Source: Cyclobacteriaceae bacterium
Lineage (GTDB): Bacteria; Bacteroidota; Bacteroidia; Cytophagales; Cyclobacteriaceae
Length of the DNA stretch: 6,907 nucleotides
Assembly: GCA_029882725.1 (NCBI GenBank)
Contig: JAOUKG010000138.1
Span: forward strand, 1-6,907
Direction: 5' to 3'
Shown: positions 1-5,661 of the stretch, piece by piece
Layout of the letters: each line of letters begins with the position of its first letter
Position numbering within the stretch: the stretch's first letter is position 1
Program-made: the position numbers and the translations under genes
Notes under the pieces: generated by a model
Told to the model about the DNA's origin: nothing
Databases searched by the model: none
What the model saw: the letters and a program-made list of their open reading frames with translations, nothing else

Positions 1-182
1 TTGCATCTATTTTTTTAGTGCATTTTATGATAAATATAGGAATGACTATGGGGCTTTTGCCGGTAATTGGTATACCCTTGCCCTTTTTTAGTTATGGTGG
101 TTCCAGTCTATTGTCATTTACTATTTTACTCTTCATTTTTCTAAAAATGGATGCACATAGAAATCAGGTGTTAGACAGGTAA
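1..182 (+). CDS. rodA: RodA, rod-shape SEDS peptidoglycan glycosyltransferase (3' end only)
   Basis: Only the last 60 codons are present; the gene runs off the left edge and ends with TAA at 180-182, with the reading frame starting at base 3. The visible peptide holds the C-terminal signature of the SEDS family (FtsW/RodA/SpoVE): a membrane helix with GMTMGLLPVIGIPLPFFSYG followed by GSS and a last hydrophobic helix, then a short polar tail (MDAHRNQVLDR). SEDS proteins polymerise lipid II into glycan strands in the cytoplasmic membrane; RodA works with a class B penicillin-binding protein of the PBP2 type during side-wall elongation. RodA is preferred over FtsW because of the G-M-x-x-G-L-L-P-V-x-G-I-P-L-P-x-F wording and the short tail, but a fragment this small does not strictly separate the two. 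No hairpin terminator follows. The convergent gene ends only 37 bp further on. Confidence 0.88.
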   Translation, partial: ASIFLVHFMINIGMTMGLLPVIGIPLPFFSYGGSSLLSFTILLFIFLKMDAHRNQVLDR

Positions 183-219
183 TGCGTGAATGCAATAGTG
201 TGATTAGAAGAATAATTGA

Positions 220-1197
220 TTAACGTAACCTTCTCTCCAGTATTTCCAAAAATTCCTGAACTTCCTCGGAAGATTCATCCCATATAAACTTTGTTTTTAT
301 AAAGGATTTGGCCTCAGAAAAGGAGCTCATGCTTTCTAAATGAGTTACTATTTCATTGAATTGAGTTTCATTCCCTTCAAATAAATAATTTACAAACATA
401 ATTCTTTGATTTAGGGTCAATGATTTACGTATGTCTTCAATTTTTTGATGAATATCGACGATGCTTTTTTGTACCGGGGCTTGAAATTTTTCATTCAATG
501 TTGCGAAATCAGTAGAAGCAATTACTTTTTCCAGATCTTCAAATTTTGTGGGTTCTTGTTTTTTGTGGGTTTCCTTACCATAATCTCCATATAAAGTATT
601 TTCTGATAAGGGTAAAATCGATGAAAATTCTTCAATATAAGGTTTTGGATCGGCAGGTTGTTTTTCCAAATTTTCAAATACTTCTTCCAGAATATCGTTC
701 GCTCCGTAAACACTTTCCCGTTTGTTATTTTCAAGGCATTTTAGAAAATATTCAAGTACATGTGTGTTGATTTTAATGTATTTAAATAGCTGTTTAAAAT
801 CGGCAAGACTAATTAGTTTCATTTTCTCTTCTTTAATCATCTCATTGAAGTATTCATAAGGAGATGAAACTAAAAGTAATGACTCATAAACGCTTTTTTC
901 TGCCAGAGATTTAAAAGTATTATGGTCTACTAATATATTTCTGGAGAGTACATTGGCGAATTTTTTAAATTGTTCCTGGACTTCCTTTTGTTGAAAGTCA
1001 AAATAAGGACTTTCCATTTTCTTCAATTCAATTTTCCATTCAATAAGTAAATTCTTAAGTATAATTAGATTTAAATAATTCAATGTCGAAAAGTTTTTTA
1101 TATCATTTCCTGTATATTTCTCTTTAGACCCTGATTCCTCTATCAATTTAGAAACAAAAGCCCTGCTATATTCAAGTATCGCTTCATCCTTTTTCAT
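220..1197 (-). CDS. Conserved Bacteroidota protein of unknown function beside recO
   Basis: A 325-residue, charged, probably cytoplasmic protein with no signal peptide and no membrane segment. It starts at an ATG at 1197. I recognise no biochemical function. Two blocks look conserved, judging from memory of related Bacteroidota proteins. One spans residues 60-150, with FDFQQKEVQEQ, then LSRNILVDHNTFK and a YESLLLVSSPYEYF stretch. The other is a C-terminal helical domain at about residues 255-325, with LNQRIMFVNYLFEGNETQFN, then a SFSEAKSFI segment, FIWDESSEEVQEFLEILERR. The linker between them (about 160-245) is polar and probably disordered. The C-terminal block resembles a domain seen at the end of many hypothetical Bacteroidota proteins (pattern: N-D-R-F, LF.G, a W-D pair, then FL.LIERR). 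The gene is convergent with rodA and divergent from recO. That it is a real gene is well supported by length and conservation; any link to DNA repair or cell shape would be guesswork from position. Confidence 0.82.
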   Translation of the reverse strand: MKKDEAILEYSRAFVSKLIEESGSKEKYTGNDIKNFSTLNYLNLIILKNLLIEWKIELKKMESPYFDFQQKEVQEQFKKFANVLSRNILVDHNTFKSLAEKSVYESLLLVSSPYEYFNEMIKEEKMKLISLADFKQLFKYIKINTHVLEYFLKCLENNKRESVYGANDILEEVFENLEKQPADPKPYIEEFSSILPLSENTLYGDYGKETHKKQEPTKFEDLEKVIASTDFATLNEKFQAPVQKSIVDIHQKIEDIRKSLTLNQRIMFVNYLFEGNETQFNEIVTHLESMSSFSEAKSFIKTKFIWDESSEEVQEFLEILERRLR

Positions 1198-1300
1198 AAT
1201 AGTTTTCCTACTTGTTTAATTCAAGGGTGAATTTAAATGTAAATATGTGGATTTTGAATAATTTGCAGATATTATTTATTTATAATCGATAGAAAACAAC

Positions 1301-1957
1301 ATGTTAACAGCCACCCGGGGCATTGTATTAAAATATGTAAAGTACAGGGAAAGTTCTGTTATTGTTACGATATATACGGAAGAATATGGAATTCAATCTT
1401 ATATAGTAAATGGAATCCGTTCAGTAAGAGCAAAAAGAGGTATGGGGTATTTTCAGCCTCTCATGTTATTGGATTTAGTTGTATATCATCACAATCAAAG
1501 GGAAATCCATCGTTTATCTGAATGGAAAATGTCAAGTAATCTCTTTTCCTTATATTCAGATATGCACAAAAGCAGCATAAGTCTTTTTATTTCCGAGCTC
1601 TTGTACAAATCGTTAAAGGAAGTAGAACCTAATGAGGATACTTTTAGGTTTATTTTTCATTCAATAGAGATTCTCGATAACTTAACAGAAGGAGTCCACT
1701 ATTTTCATATTCAATTTATGGTAAAACTGGCAAGATATCTTGGTTTTGCCACAGATCATTATATTTCAGAAACTGATGAAAAAATTGAAAAGGATTTAAA
1801 ATTCATTAATACTTCTTCTTACGGCAGTAATCTTAATATTGAGTGGGCGGAGCGAAAAAAGATTCTGGATTACCTGATTGGTTTTTATTCTATACATATA
1901 TCAGGTTTTGGAAAACTCAAAAGTTACCAAATATTGAGTGAAATATTTTCAAAGTAA
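1301..1957 (+). CDS. recO: DNA repair protein RecO
   Basis: The 218-residue product matches RecO, a little short for the family (about 220-250). RecO loads RecA onto SSB-coated single-stranded DNA together with RecR (RecF/RecOR pathway) and anneals complementary strands. The N-terminal OB fold covers about residues 1-77 and starts with the typical TRGIVLKYVKYRESSVIVTI, followed by the YIVNGIRS and FQPLMLLDL segments. The helical RecO_C part follows, with SISLFISELLYKSLKEVEP (92-110) and FHIQFMVKLARYLGF (135-149). The protein contains no cysteine at all, so the four-cysteine zinc site known from Deinococcus RecO is missing; this loss occurs in many RecO proteins, including that of E. coli. The ATG at 1301 gives the expected N-terminus. 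The divergent neighbour starts 103 bp upstream, so recO must have its own promoter in that gap; TATAAT at 1281-1286 is a weak candidate. Confidence 0.93.
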   Translation: MLTATRGIVLKYVKYRESSVIVTIYTEEYGIQSYIVNGIRSVRAKRGMGYFQPLMLLDLVVYHHNQREIHRLSEWKMSSNLFSLYSDMHKSSISLFISELLYKSLKEVEPNEDTFRFIFHSIEILDNLTEGVHYFHIQFMVKLARYLGFATDHYISETDEKIEKDLKFINTSSYGSNLNIEWAERKKILDYLIGFYSIHISGFGKLKSYQILSEIFSK

Positions 1958-1965
1958 AATTCTGT

Positions 1966-1996
1966 TTTGAATTAGGCGCGGCATTATATAAATTAC
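1966..1996 (+). promoter_or_regulatory. Possible promoter of the DUF4399 gene
   Basis: TTTG at 1966-1969 is followed after 19 bp by TAAATTAC (1989-1996), a partial match to the Bacteroidota -33/-7 pattern (TTTG, 19-21 bp, TAnnTTTG). It lies in the 74-bp gap between the recO stop and the lipoprotein start at 2032. The -7 box matches only in its first six positions, so this is a weak call. Read-through from recO is an alternative. Confidence 0.3.
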
Positions 1997-2031
1997 CGCT
2001 TAATCTTGTAAACCAATAAATAATAAACTTT

Positions 2032-2487
2032 ATGAAAAAATTAATCATTCCCATTTTTAGTGCTTTGATTTTATTTGCATGTGACTCCAAGAAAACTGCT
2101 GAGACAGATTCAGAGGAGGGTGCTGTTGTCACTACAGAGGTAGAGGAGGTTTCGGGGAAAGTGTTTTTTGTTTCCCCAAACAACGGCGATTCAGTTTCAA
2201 GCCCCGTAACTATTGTAATGGGTGTTGAAGGTATGGAAATAGAACCTGCAGGTGTAGTTACCGTGGGGAAGGGGCATCACCATTTAATTATAGATGGGAA
2301 CTTTATTGAAAAAGGAGTAGTAGTACCGGCAGATTCCACGCACAAACATTATGGCAAGGGACAAACTGAAGCCCAACTGGAACTTTCCCCCGGAAATCAT
2401 ACCATAACTATGCAGTTTGCAGATGGAGTACACACATCTTATGGAGAGGATTGGAGTACAACTATTTCCATATTTGTAAATGAATAA
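2032..2487 (+). CDS. DUF4399-family lipoprotein, histidine-rich
   Basis: The 151-residue product begins with a lipoprotein signal peptide: KK, a hydrophobic stretch, and a lipobox LFAC with the modified cysteine at residue 17. A short acidic linker (18-42) follows. The remainder is the DUF4399 domain (about 43-150), recognised by VFFVSPNNGDSVSSPVTI, GVEGMEIEPAG, GHHHLIID (81-88), H-K-H at 104-106, GKGQTE (108-113), LSPGNHTI and FADGVHTSYG. The domain looks like a beta-sandwich. Its clustered histidines (82-84, 104, 106, 123, 134) could bind a metal, but that is inference; no function is established for the family. It should be anchored to a membrane and face the periplasm; the residues after the cysteine (DSKKTAE) do not obviously match the Bacteroidota surface-export signal. 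It may share a transcript with the short ORF and chrA downstream, 19 bp and 165 bp from its stop. Confidence 0.87.
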   Translation: MKKLIIPIFSALILFACDSKKTAETDSEEGAVVTTEVEEVSGKVFFVSPNNGDSVSSPVTIVMGVEGMEIEPAGVVTVGKGHHHLIIDGNFIEKGVVVPADSTHKHYGKGQTEAQLELSPGNHTITMQFADGVHTSYGEDWSTTISIFVNE

Positions 2488-2506
2488 TTAAATTAACCAA
2501 TAACAG

Positions 2507-2650
2507 ATGAAAAAGATAGAACTGTTTTATAATACTGATTTTCCGGATTACATTCATTTATTTGTTTTTGAAATTATAAAACAGTTCTATTTTAGTAGGG
2601 AATATAATTTCTTTTCTATGGATAAATCTTTAAAGGGATTAAGCTTTTAA
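2507..2650 (+). CDS. Short ORF of 47 codons just upstream of chrA
   Basis: An ATG-started ORF runs from 2507 to a TAA at 2648-2650, ending 2 bp before the chrA start codon, so translation of the two could be coupled. The peptide begins MKKIELFYNTDFPDY and ends MDKSLKGLSF. It is rich in aromatic residues (9 Phe and 4 Tyr), which AT-rich DNA can give by chance, and I recognise no family. No good Shine-Dalgarno sequence precedes it, although Bacteroidota genes often lack one. Its DNA contains a perfect 18-bp inverted repeat, which argues that the sequence is constrained as a structure as much as a coding region. It could be a small protein, a leader peptide for chrA, or a non-coding leader with an accidental ORF. 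Confidence 0.35.
   Translation: MKKIELFYNTDFPDYIHLFVFEIIKQFYFSREYNFFSMDKSLKGLSF
2516..2590 (+). repeat. Perfect 18-bp inverted repeat upstream of chrA
   Basis: The arm at 2516-2533 (ATAGAACTGTTTTATAAT) is the exact reverse complement of 2573-2590. Allowing one G-U pair, the stem extends to 21 bp (2513-2533 with 2573-2593). The loop is 39 nt. The stem is AT-rich with few G-C pairs and only a short T run follows, so a plain intrinsic terminator is not a good fit. A leader hairpin controlling chrA, a binding site, or the remnant of a small inverted-repeat element are all possible. Confidence 0.75.
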
Positions 2651-2652
2651 GG

Positions 2653-3837
2653 ATGAGAAAAGTTAGAAATTATATTTTCCTTAAGGATGTTGCAATATTG
2701 TCTGTTACGGCATTTGGCGGCCCACAGGCGCATTTGGCTATGTTTCTTGATGTTTTGGTAAATAAACATAACTATTTGAAAGAGACTGAACTAATAGAGT
2801 TAAATGCTTTGTGTCAAATTTTACCAGGGCCTACTTCAACCCAAACCCTTACGGCAATTGGTTATAAAATGGGTGGTGCAAAATTGGCTTATCTCACTCT
2901 TCTAATTTGGATTCTTCCGGCTGTCAGTGCGATGATTTTTGCGGGAATGTTGTTTAATTTTATGGCAGAAGCTGGTATGGATTTTCGGTTTACCAGGTTT
3001 ATACAACCCATGGCAGTAGGCATTGTTAGTTATGCGGCCTATGCAATAACAATTAAGGTAGTAAATACAAAAACGGGATTTGTTTTGTTGGTGTGTTCTG
3101 CTCTTTTGTCTTTTTATTTAAATTCCCCATTTGCATTTCCGGTTATCTTACTTATTTCAGGATTTGTTACTGCAGGTAAATACAAACAGCAGCCTATTGA
3201 GGAGAAATCAAAATTAAAAATTGATTGGAGAAACTTCTTTTTATGGGCTGGTGTTTTTTTGTTGGCAATTGTTGTAGGTCTTTCTACACGTAACAATCCT
3301 TTATTATTACCATTTAGATTGTTTGAGAATTTTTACAGAAATGGTAGTATGATATTTGGGGGCGGGCAGATATTAATACCTCTTTTATATACGGAGTTTG
3401 TGGAGTTTAAGCATTATTTAACTGGCCCGGAATTTTTATCAGGCTATAGTTTAGTTCAGGCACTTCCCGGACCTGTATTTTCCTTTAGTTCATATGTTGG
3501 AAGTGTTTCGATGAGACATGCCGGGTTATCAGGTGAATTAATAGGTGGATTGGTTTCTTCTTTTGGAATATTTTTACCGGGCACTTTCCTGATATTTTTT
3601 GTAATCAGATTTTGGGATAGTTTAAAGAAGTACAGGTGGGTGAGAGCATCGCTAGAGGGGATAACTGCTGCAAGTTCAGGTATGGTTATAGCAGCTGCTA
3701 TCTTGTTGTTTAGAGCCTTACCCGGAGGGTGGGAGTATATCGCTATTACTATCGGTACTTTTTTTATTCTGGCCTTCACAAAAATACCGACACCTTTTTT
3801 AATATTGATTGGTTTAATTGCAGGAATTATATTTTAA
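2653..3837 (+). CDS. chrA: ChrA-family chromate transporter (two-domain form)
   Basis: The 394-residue membrane protein belongs to the CHR (chromate ion transporter) superfamily, long form, with two tandem Chromate_transp domains. The N-terminal copy carries FGGPQAHLAM (21-30) and QILPGPTSTQ (55-64). The C-terminal copy carries FGGGQILIPLL (235-245) and QALPGPVFSFSS (269-280). Each is followed by hydrophobic helices, about ten in all. The hydrophilic stretch at about 174-193 (YKQQPIEEKSKLKIDWR) separates the halves. Characterised members export chromate from the cytoplasm using membrane potential or proton flow; many homologues in organisms without chromate exposure have untested substrates, so the substrate here is inferred. 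The ATG at 2653 lies 2 bp after the preceding short ORF and places FGGP at the usual distance from the N-terminus. No chrB-like regulator is present in the window. Confidence 0.92.
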   Translation: MRKVRNYIFLKDVAILSVTAFGGPQAHLAMFLDVLVNKHNYLKETELIELNALCQILPGPTSTQTLTAIGYKMGGAKLAYLTLLIWILPAVSAMIFAGMLFNFMAEAGMDFRFTRFIQPMAVGIVSYAAYAITIKVVNTKTGFVLLVCSALLSFYLNSPFAFPVILLISGFVTAGKYKQQPIEEKSKLKIDWRNFFLWAGVFLLAIVVGLSTRNNPLLLPFRLFENFYRNGSMIFGGGQILIPLLYTEFVEFKHYLTGPEFLSGYSLVQALPGPVFSFSSYVGSVSMRHAGLSGELIGGLVSSFGIFLPGTFLIFFVIRFWDSLKKYRWVRASLEGITAASSGMVIAAAILLFRALPGGWEYIAITIGTFFILAFTKIPTPFLILIGLIAGIIF

Positions 3838-4061
3838 ACCATTGTATTAGAGAACCATTTGGAAGGATTGGTTTTATCTACAATATATAAGATATAAGCG
3901 TATATCTTCATTTCGGCCGTCCGTATCTAAAGCACCTGTGACTTTTGAGCAAGCCCCAGATAGATATTCCATTTTTCGCACACTTGAAATTCTTCGATTT
4001 TAAAATTTTCCCTCTTCTTGTAAATAATCCCTTTTTTAAGCAGATCATTAAATGGTTTTTG
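3838..4061. other. Gene-free stretch between chrA and tonB, with a possible decayed fragment
   Basis: Nothing here reads as an intact gene. An 8-bp hairpin with a 4-nt loop lies at 3889-3908 (AAGATATA / TATATCTT); it has no T tract, so it is at best a weak end signal for chrA. The segment from about 3911 to 3960 is richer in G and C than its surroundings. On the minus strand a stop-free frame without a start codon runs from 4085 down to a TAG at 3927-3929. It would encode PFNDLLKKGIIYKKRENF, then KIEEFQVCEKWNIYLGLAQK, then SQVL. The composition is protein-like, and it may be a gene remnant or part of a dispersed repeat. I could not assign it. Confidence 0.4.
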
Positions 4062-4103
4062 ATAATAAAAAAGGTCTGATGAACATCAGACCTTTTTTAT
4101 TAT
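4062..4103 (-). terminator. Strong hairpin terminator downstream of tonB
   Basis: The arm at 4062-4080 pairs perfectly with 4085-4103: 19 bp with a GAAC loop on the plus strand. The core stem is GGTCTGAT/ATCAGACC, flanked by an A run on one side and a T run on the other, so it can work in both directions. It starts 16 bp beyond the tonB stop and should end the sprA-gcvH-vanZ-tonB transcript. It could also stop read-through from chrA. Confidence 0.9.
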
Positions 4104-4119
4104 GTGCTTATTATTAGTG

Positions 4120-4791
4120 TTAATTCAATTTAAAGGTAATTGGAAGTACAATCCTTTGTTTAACAGGTTGACCTCTTTGTTTTGGAGGAGACCATTTAGG
4201 ATGACTTTTCACTACTCTTACAGCTTCTTCATCACAACCTGCACCAATTCCTTTTACTGCATGAACATCAGTAATAGAACCGTCTTTGTCTATAACAAAC
4301 TGTACGAATACTCTTCCTTCTATACCCATTCTTCTTGCTTGAGTAGGGTACTTCATTTTATCACCAATATATTTATAAAAGGCTGCATACCCACCAACAG
4401 GCATTGCAGGATCTTCTACAATTGTAAAGATTTCCTCAGCAACTTCGGCTTCAGGTTCATCATCAATAACAATGTCCTCTATAACCTCATCTTCTTCAAC
4501 TTCGATATCAAAGTCTATTTCAATTTCCTCTTCAATCTCCTCATCGGGTGTTTCAATAATTTGAGGCTGTTGTATTTTTGGTGGAGGTGGAGGTGGTATT
4601 TCTGTAGGTGGAATTTCAAGAAGCTCTTCCATTTCTTCAGATATATCACTCTGATTCAATAAATTGCTATTGTCATACTTCCTCCATTCAAATCCCATGA
4701 TTACCAAAGCCAATGCAGCTGACATTCCTACACTGAAATACAGCCCAGCTTTTCTACCGAGGTCAGACTTTTCTGTTTTTTTTGCTTCCAT
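4120..4791 (-). CDS. tonB: Energy transducer TonB
   Basis: The 223-residue product is a TonB protein, which carries energy from the inner-membrane ExbB/ExbD complex to outer-membrane TonB-dependent receptors. A short basic cytoplasmic N-terminus is followed by one membrane helix (about 16-34). A proline run (PPTEIPPPPPPK, 61-72) and a very acidic spacer follow: 23 of residues 83-120 are Asp or Glu, and no Lys or Arg occurs between K72 and K140. The C-terminal TonB domain (about 134-222) has the wording typical of Bacteroidota: GGYAAFYKYIGDKMKYPTQA, RRMGIEGRVFVQFVIDKDGS, KGIGAGCDEEAVRVV, then PITFKL. The ATG at 4791 gives the usual N-terminus. The gene is last in the sprA cluster, 59 bp after the vanZ-like stop, has its own likely promoter, and is followed by a strong terminator. 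exbB and exbD are not in the window. Confidence 0.95.
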   Translation of the reverse strand: MEAKKTEKSDLGRKAGLYFSVGMSAALALVIMGFEWRKYDNSNLLNQSDISEEMEELLEIPPTEIPPPPPPKIQQPQIIETPDEEIEEEIEIDFDIEVEEDEVIEDIVIDDEPEAEVAEEIFTIVEDPAMPVGGYAAFYKYIGDKMKYPTQARRMGIEGRVFVQFVIDKDGSITDVHAVKGIGAGCDEEAVRVVKSHPKWSPPKQRGQPVKQRIVLPITFKLN

Positions 4792-4818
4792 TTGATTTAG
4801 GCATTAGTTACGTATTTA

Positions 4819-4851
4819 CAAATTTATTATTTATTAAGTTAATTATCCAGT
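4819..4851 (-). promoter_or_regulatory. Probable tonB promoter (TAnnTTTG -7 box)
   Basis: On the minus strand TAAATTTG (4826-4819) matches the Bacteroidota -7 consensus TAnnTTTG exactly. It ends 27 bp before the tonB start codon. The -33 element is poor: ACTG at 4851-4848, 21 bp upstream. Its position in the vanZ-tonB gap suggests that tonB can be transcribed apart from sprA. Confidence 0.5.
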
Positions 4852-5228
4852 TAACCTTTAAAAATTTTCCTTTTTAAAACTAAATAGACAGAAACCCCTA
4901 AAATAGCTCCAGATGTATTAAACATTATATCCTTTATATCAGAGGTTCTATCTGGTAAAAAACCTTGTATTGTCTCCATAATCCAACCAAAGAGAAAAAG
5001 ACACAAGATGACAACAATAAAAATATATTTTTTTTTGTTGTCAATAATTATAGCTCCTGACATCAAAAAACCGTATACCAAAAAAAGCCCGAAATGAACA
5101 AGTTTGTCTATATTTTGGATTTTAATACGAGGTAAGTCATTGGCAGGGATAACAGATAAAAATATAATTACTACAGACCAAAATAAGGTACCGAAAATGA
5201 ATAATTTTCTGACCTTTGAATTATCCAC
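4851..5228 (-). CDS. VanZ-like family membrane protein
   Basis: A small protein of about 125 residues with four predicted membrane helices (about residues 9-27, 45-63, 68-86 and 104-119, numbered from a TTG at 5231). It carries the VanZ-like pattern: S-x-x-P after the first helix (SVIPA), DKLVHFGLF (42-50), E86 and Q89 in METIQGF, R95-T-S-D98, D101, N105 and a glycine-rich last helix. VanZ gives low-level teicoplanin resistance in enterococci, but most homologues have no known role, so no resistance function is implied. No ATG is available near the start; translation begins at a GTG (5228) or a TTG (5231), both inside the 3' end of gcvH. An AAAGGA sequence upstream sits about 7 nt from the GTG, which is why I prefer it. 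The overlap with gcvH suggests translational coupling. Confidence 0.85.
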   Translation of the reverse strand: MDNSKVRKLFIFGTLFWSVVIIFLSVIPANDLPRIKIQNIDKLVHFGLFLVYGFLMSGAIIIDNKKKYIFIVVILCLFLFGWIMETIQGFLPDRTSDIKDIMFNTSGAILGVSVYLVLKRKIFKG

Positions 5229-5601
5229 CAATTAATCCTTTGTATGTTTCTGAAGAAAACAAAGAGTTTACCTCTTCGACATTTGACAACTTTATTTTTA
5301 TTACCCAGCCCTCTTCATAGGGGGATTCATTTACTTTTTCAGGCTCGTTCTCGAGTAAATCATTAAATTCCAATACTTCGCCGCTTAAAGGCATAAATAA
5401 ATCTGAAACAGTTTTTACGGCTTCGACTGTACCGAAAACTTCACCCTGTTCAATCTCTTCGCCTACTGTAGTGACGTCCAAATAAACGATGTCTCCCAGT
5501 TCTCCTTGTGCGAAATCTGTAATTCCTATAGTTGCGATATCTCCTTCAACCAACACCCATTCGTGGTCATTGGTGTATTTTAAATTGTCAGGTACGTTCA
5601 T
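5221..5601 (-). CDS. gcvH: Glycine cleavage system H protein
   Basis: The 126-residue product (usual family length) is the lipoyl carrier of the glycine cleavage system. It shuttles the aminomethyl group from the P protein to the T protein and is re-oxidised by the L protein. The sequence starts MNVPDNLKYTNDHEWV and shows ITDFAQGELGDIVYLDV. The lipoylation site is in GTVEAVKTVSDLFMPLSGEV, with the modified lysine at K63 (ExVK motif), and the C-terminal part has NESPYEEGWVIKIK. I chose the ATG at 5601. The frame extends upstream to a TTG at 5631, but that adds ten residues absent from the family and overlaps a likely promoter box. It follows sprA by 60 bp and overlaps the vanZ-like gene by 8-11 bp. 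The gcvP and gcvT genes are not in the window; gcvH next to sprA is a familiar Bacteroidota arrangement. Confidence 0.95.
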   Translation of the reverse strand: MNVPDNLKYTNDHEWVLVEGDIATIGITDFAQGELGDIVYLDVTTVGEEIEQGEVFGTVEAVKTVSDLFMPLSGEVLEFNDLLENEPEKVNESPYEEGWVIKIKLSNVEEVNSLFSSETYKGLIGG

Positions 5602-5628
5602 GAAATTTATCTTTGAATTTTTAGCACT

Positions 5629-5659
5629 CAAAAATACATTAAATATTGAATCCTTAAAA
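5629..5659 (-). promoter_or_regulatory. Probable gcvH promoter (TAnnTTTG -7 box)
   Basis: On the minus strand TATTTTTG (5636-5629) matches TAnnTTTG. A TTTT at 5659-5656, 19 bp upstream, could be the -33 element. The box ends 27 bp before the gcvH ATG at 5601, the same distance as the corresponding box before tonB. It also covers the alternative TTG codon at 5631, which supports the ATG as the true start. Confidence 0.45.
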
Positions 5660-5661
5660 TA

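Noticed and set aside
546..770. Frames on either strand inside the 325-codon gene
   Set aside because: Low-complexity alternative frames of a longer, conserved-looking gene.
1917..2183. Minus-strand open frame across the recO end and the lipoprotein start
   Set aside because: It overlaps two well-supported plus-strand genes and has no recognisable content.
3114..3779. Two minus-strand open frames inside chrA
   Set aside because: Antisense shadows of a clear CHR-family transporter.
4102..4662. Plus-strand open frame of 186 codons opposite tonB
   Set aside because: It is the antisense shadow of tonB: its cysteine-, phenylalanine- and asparagine-rich product mirrors the acidic spacer codons and resembles no protein.
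5602..5631. TTG at 5631 as the gcvH start
   Set aside because: It adds ten residues not found in H proteins and lies inside a likely -7 promoter box; the ATG at 5601 gives the standard length of 126 residues.
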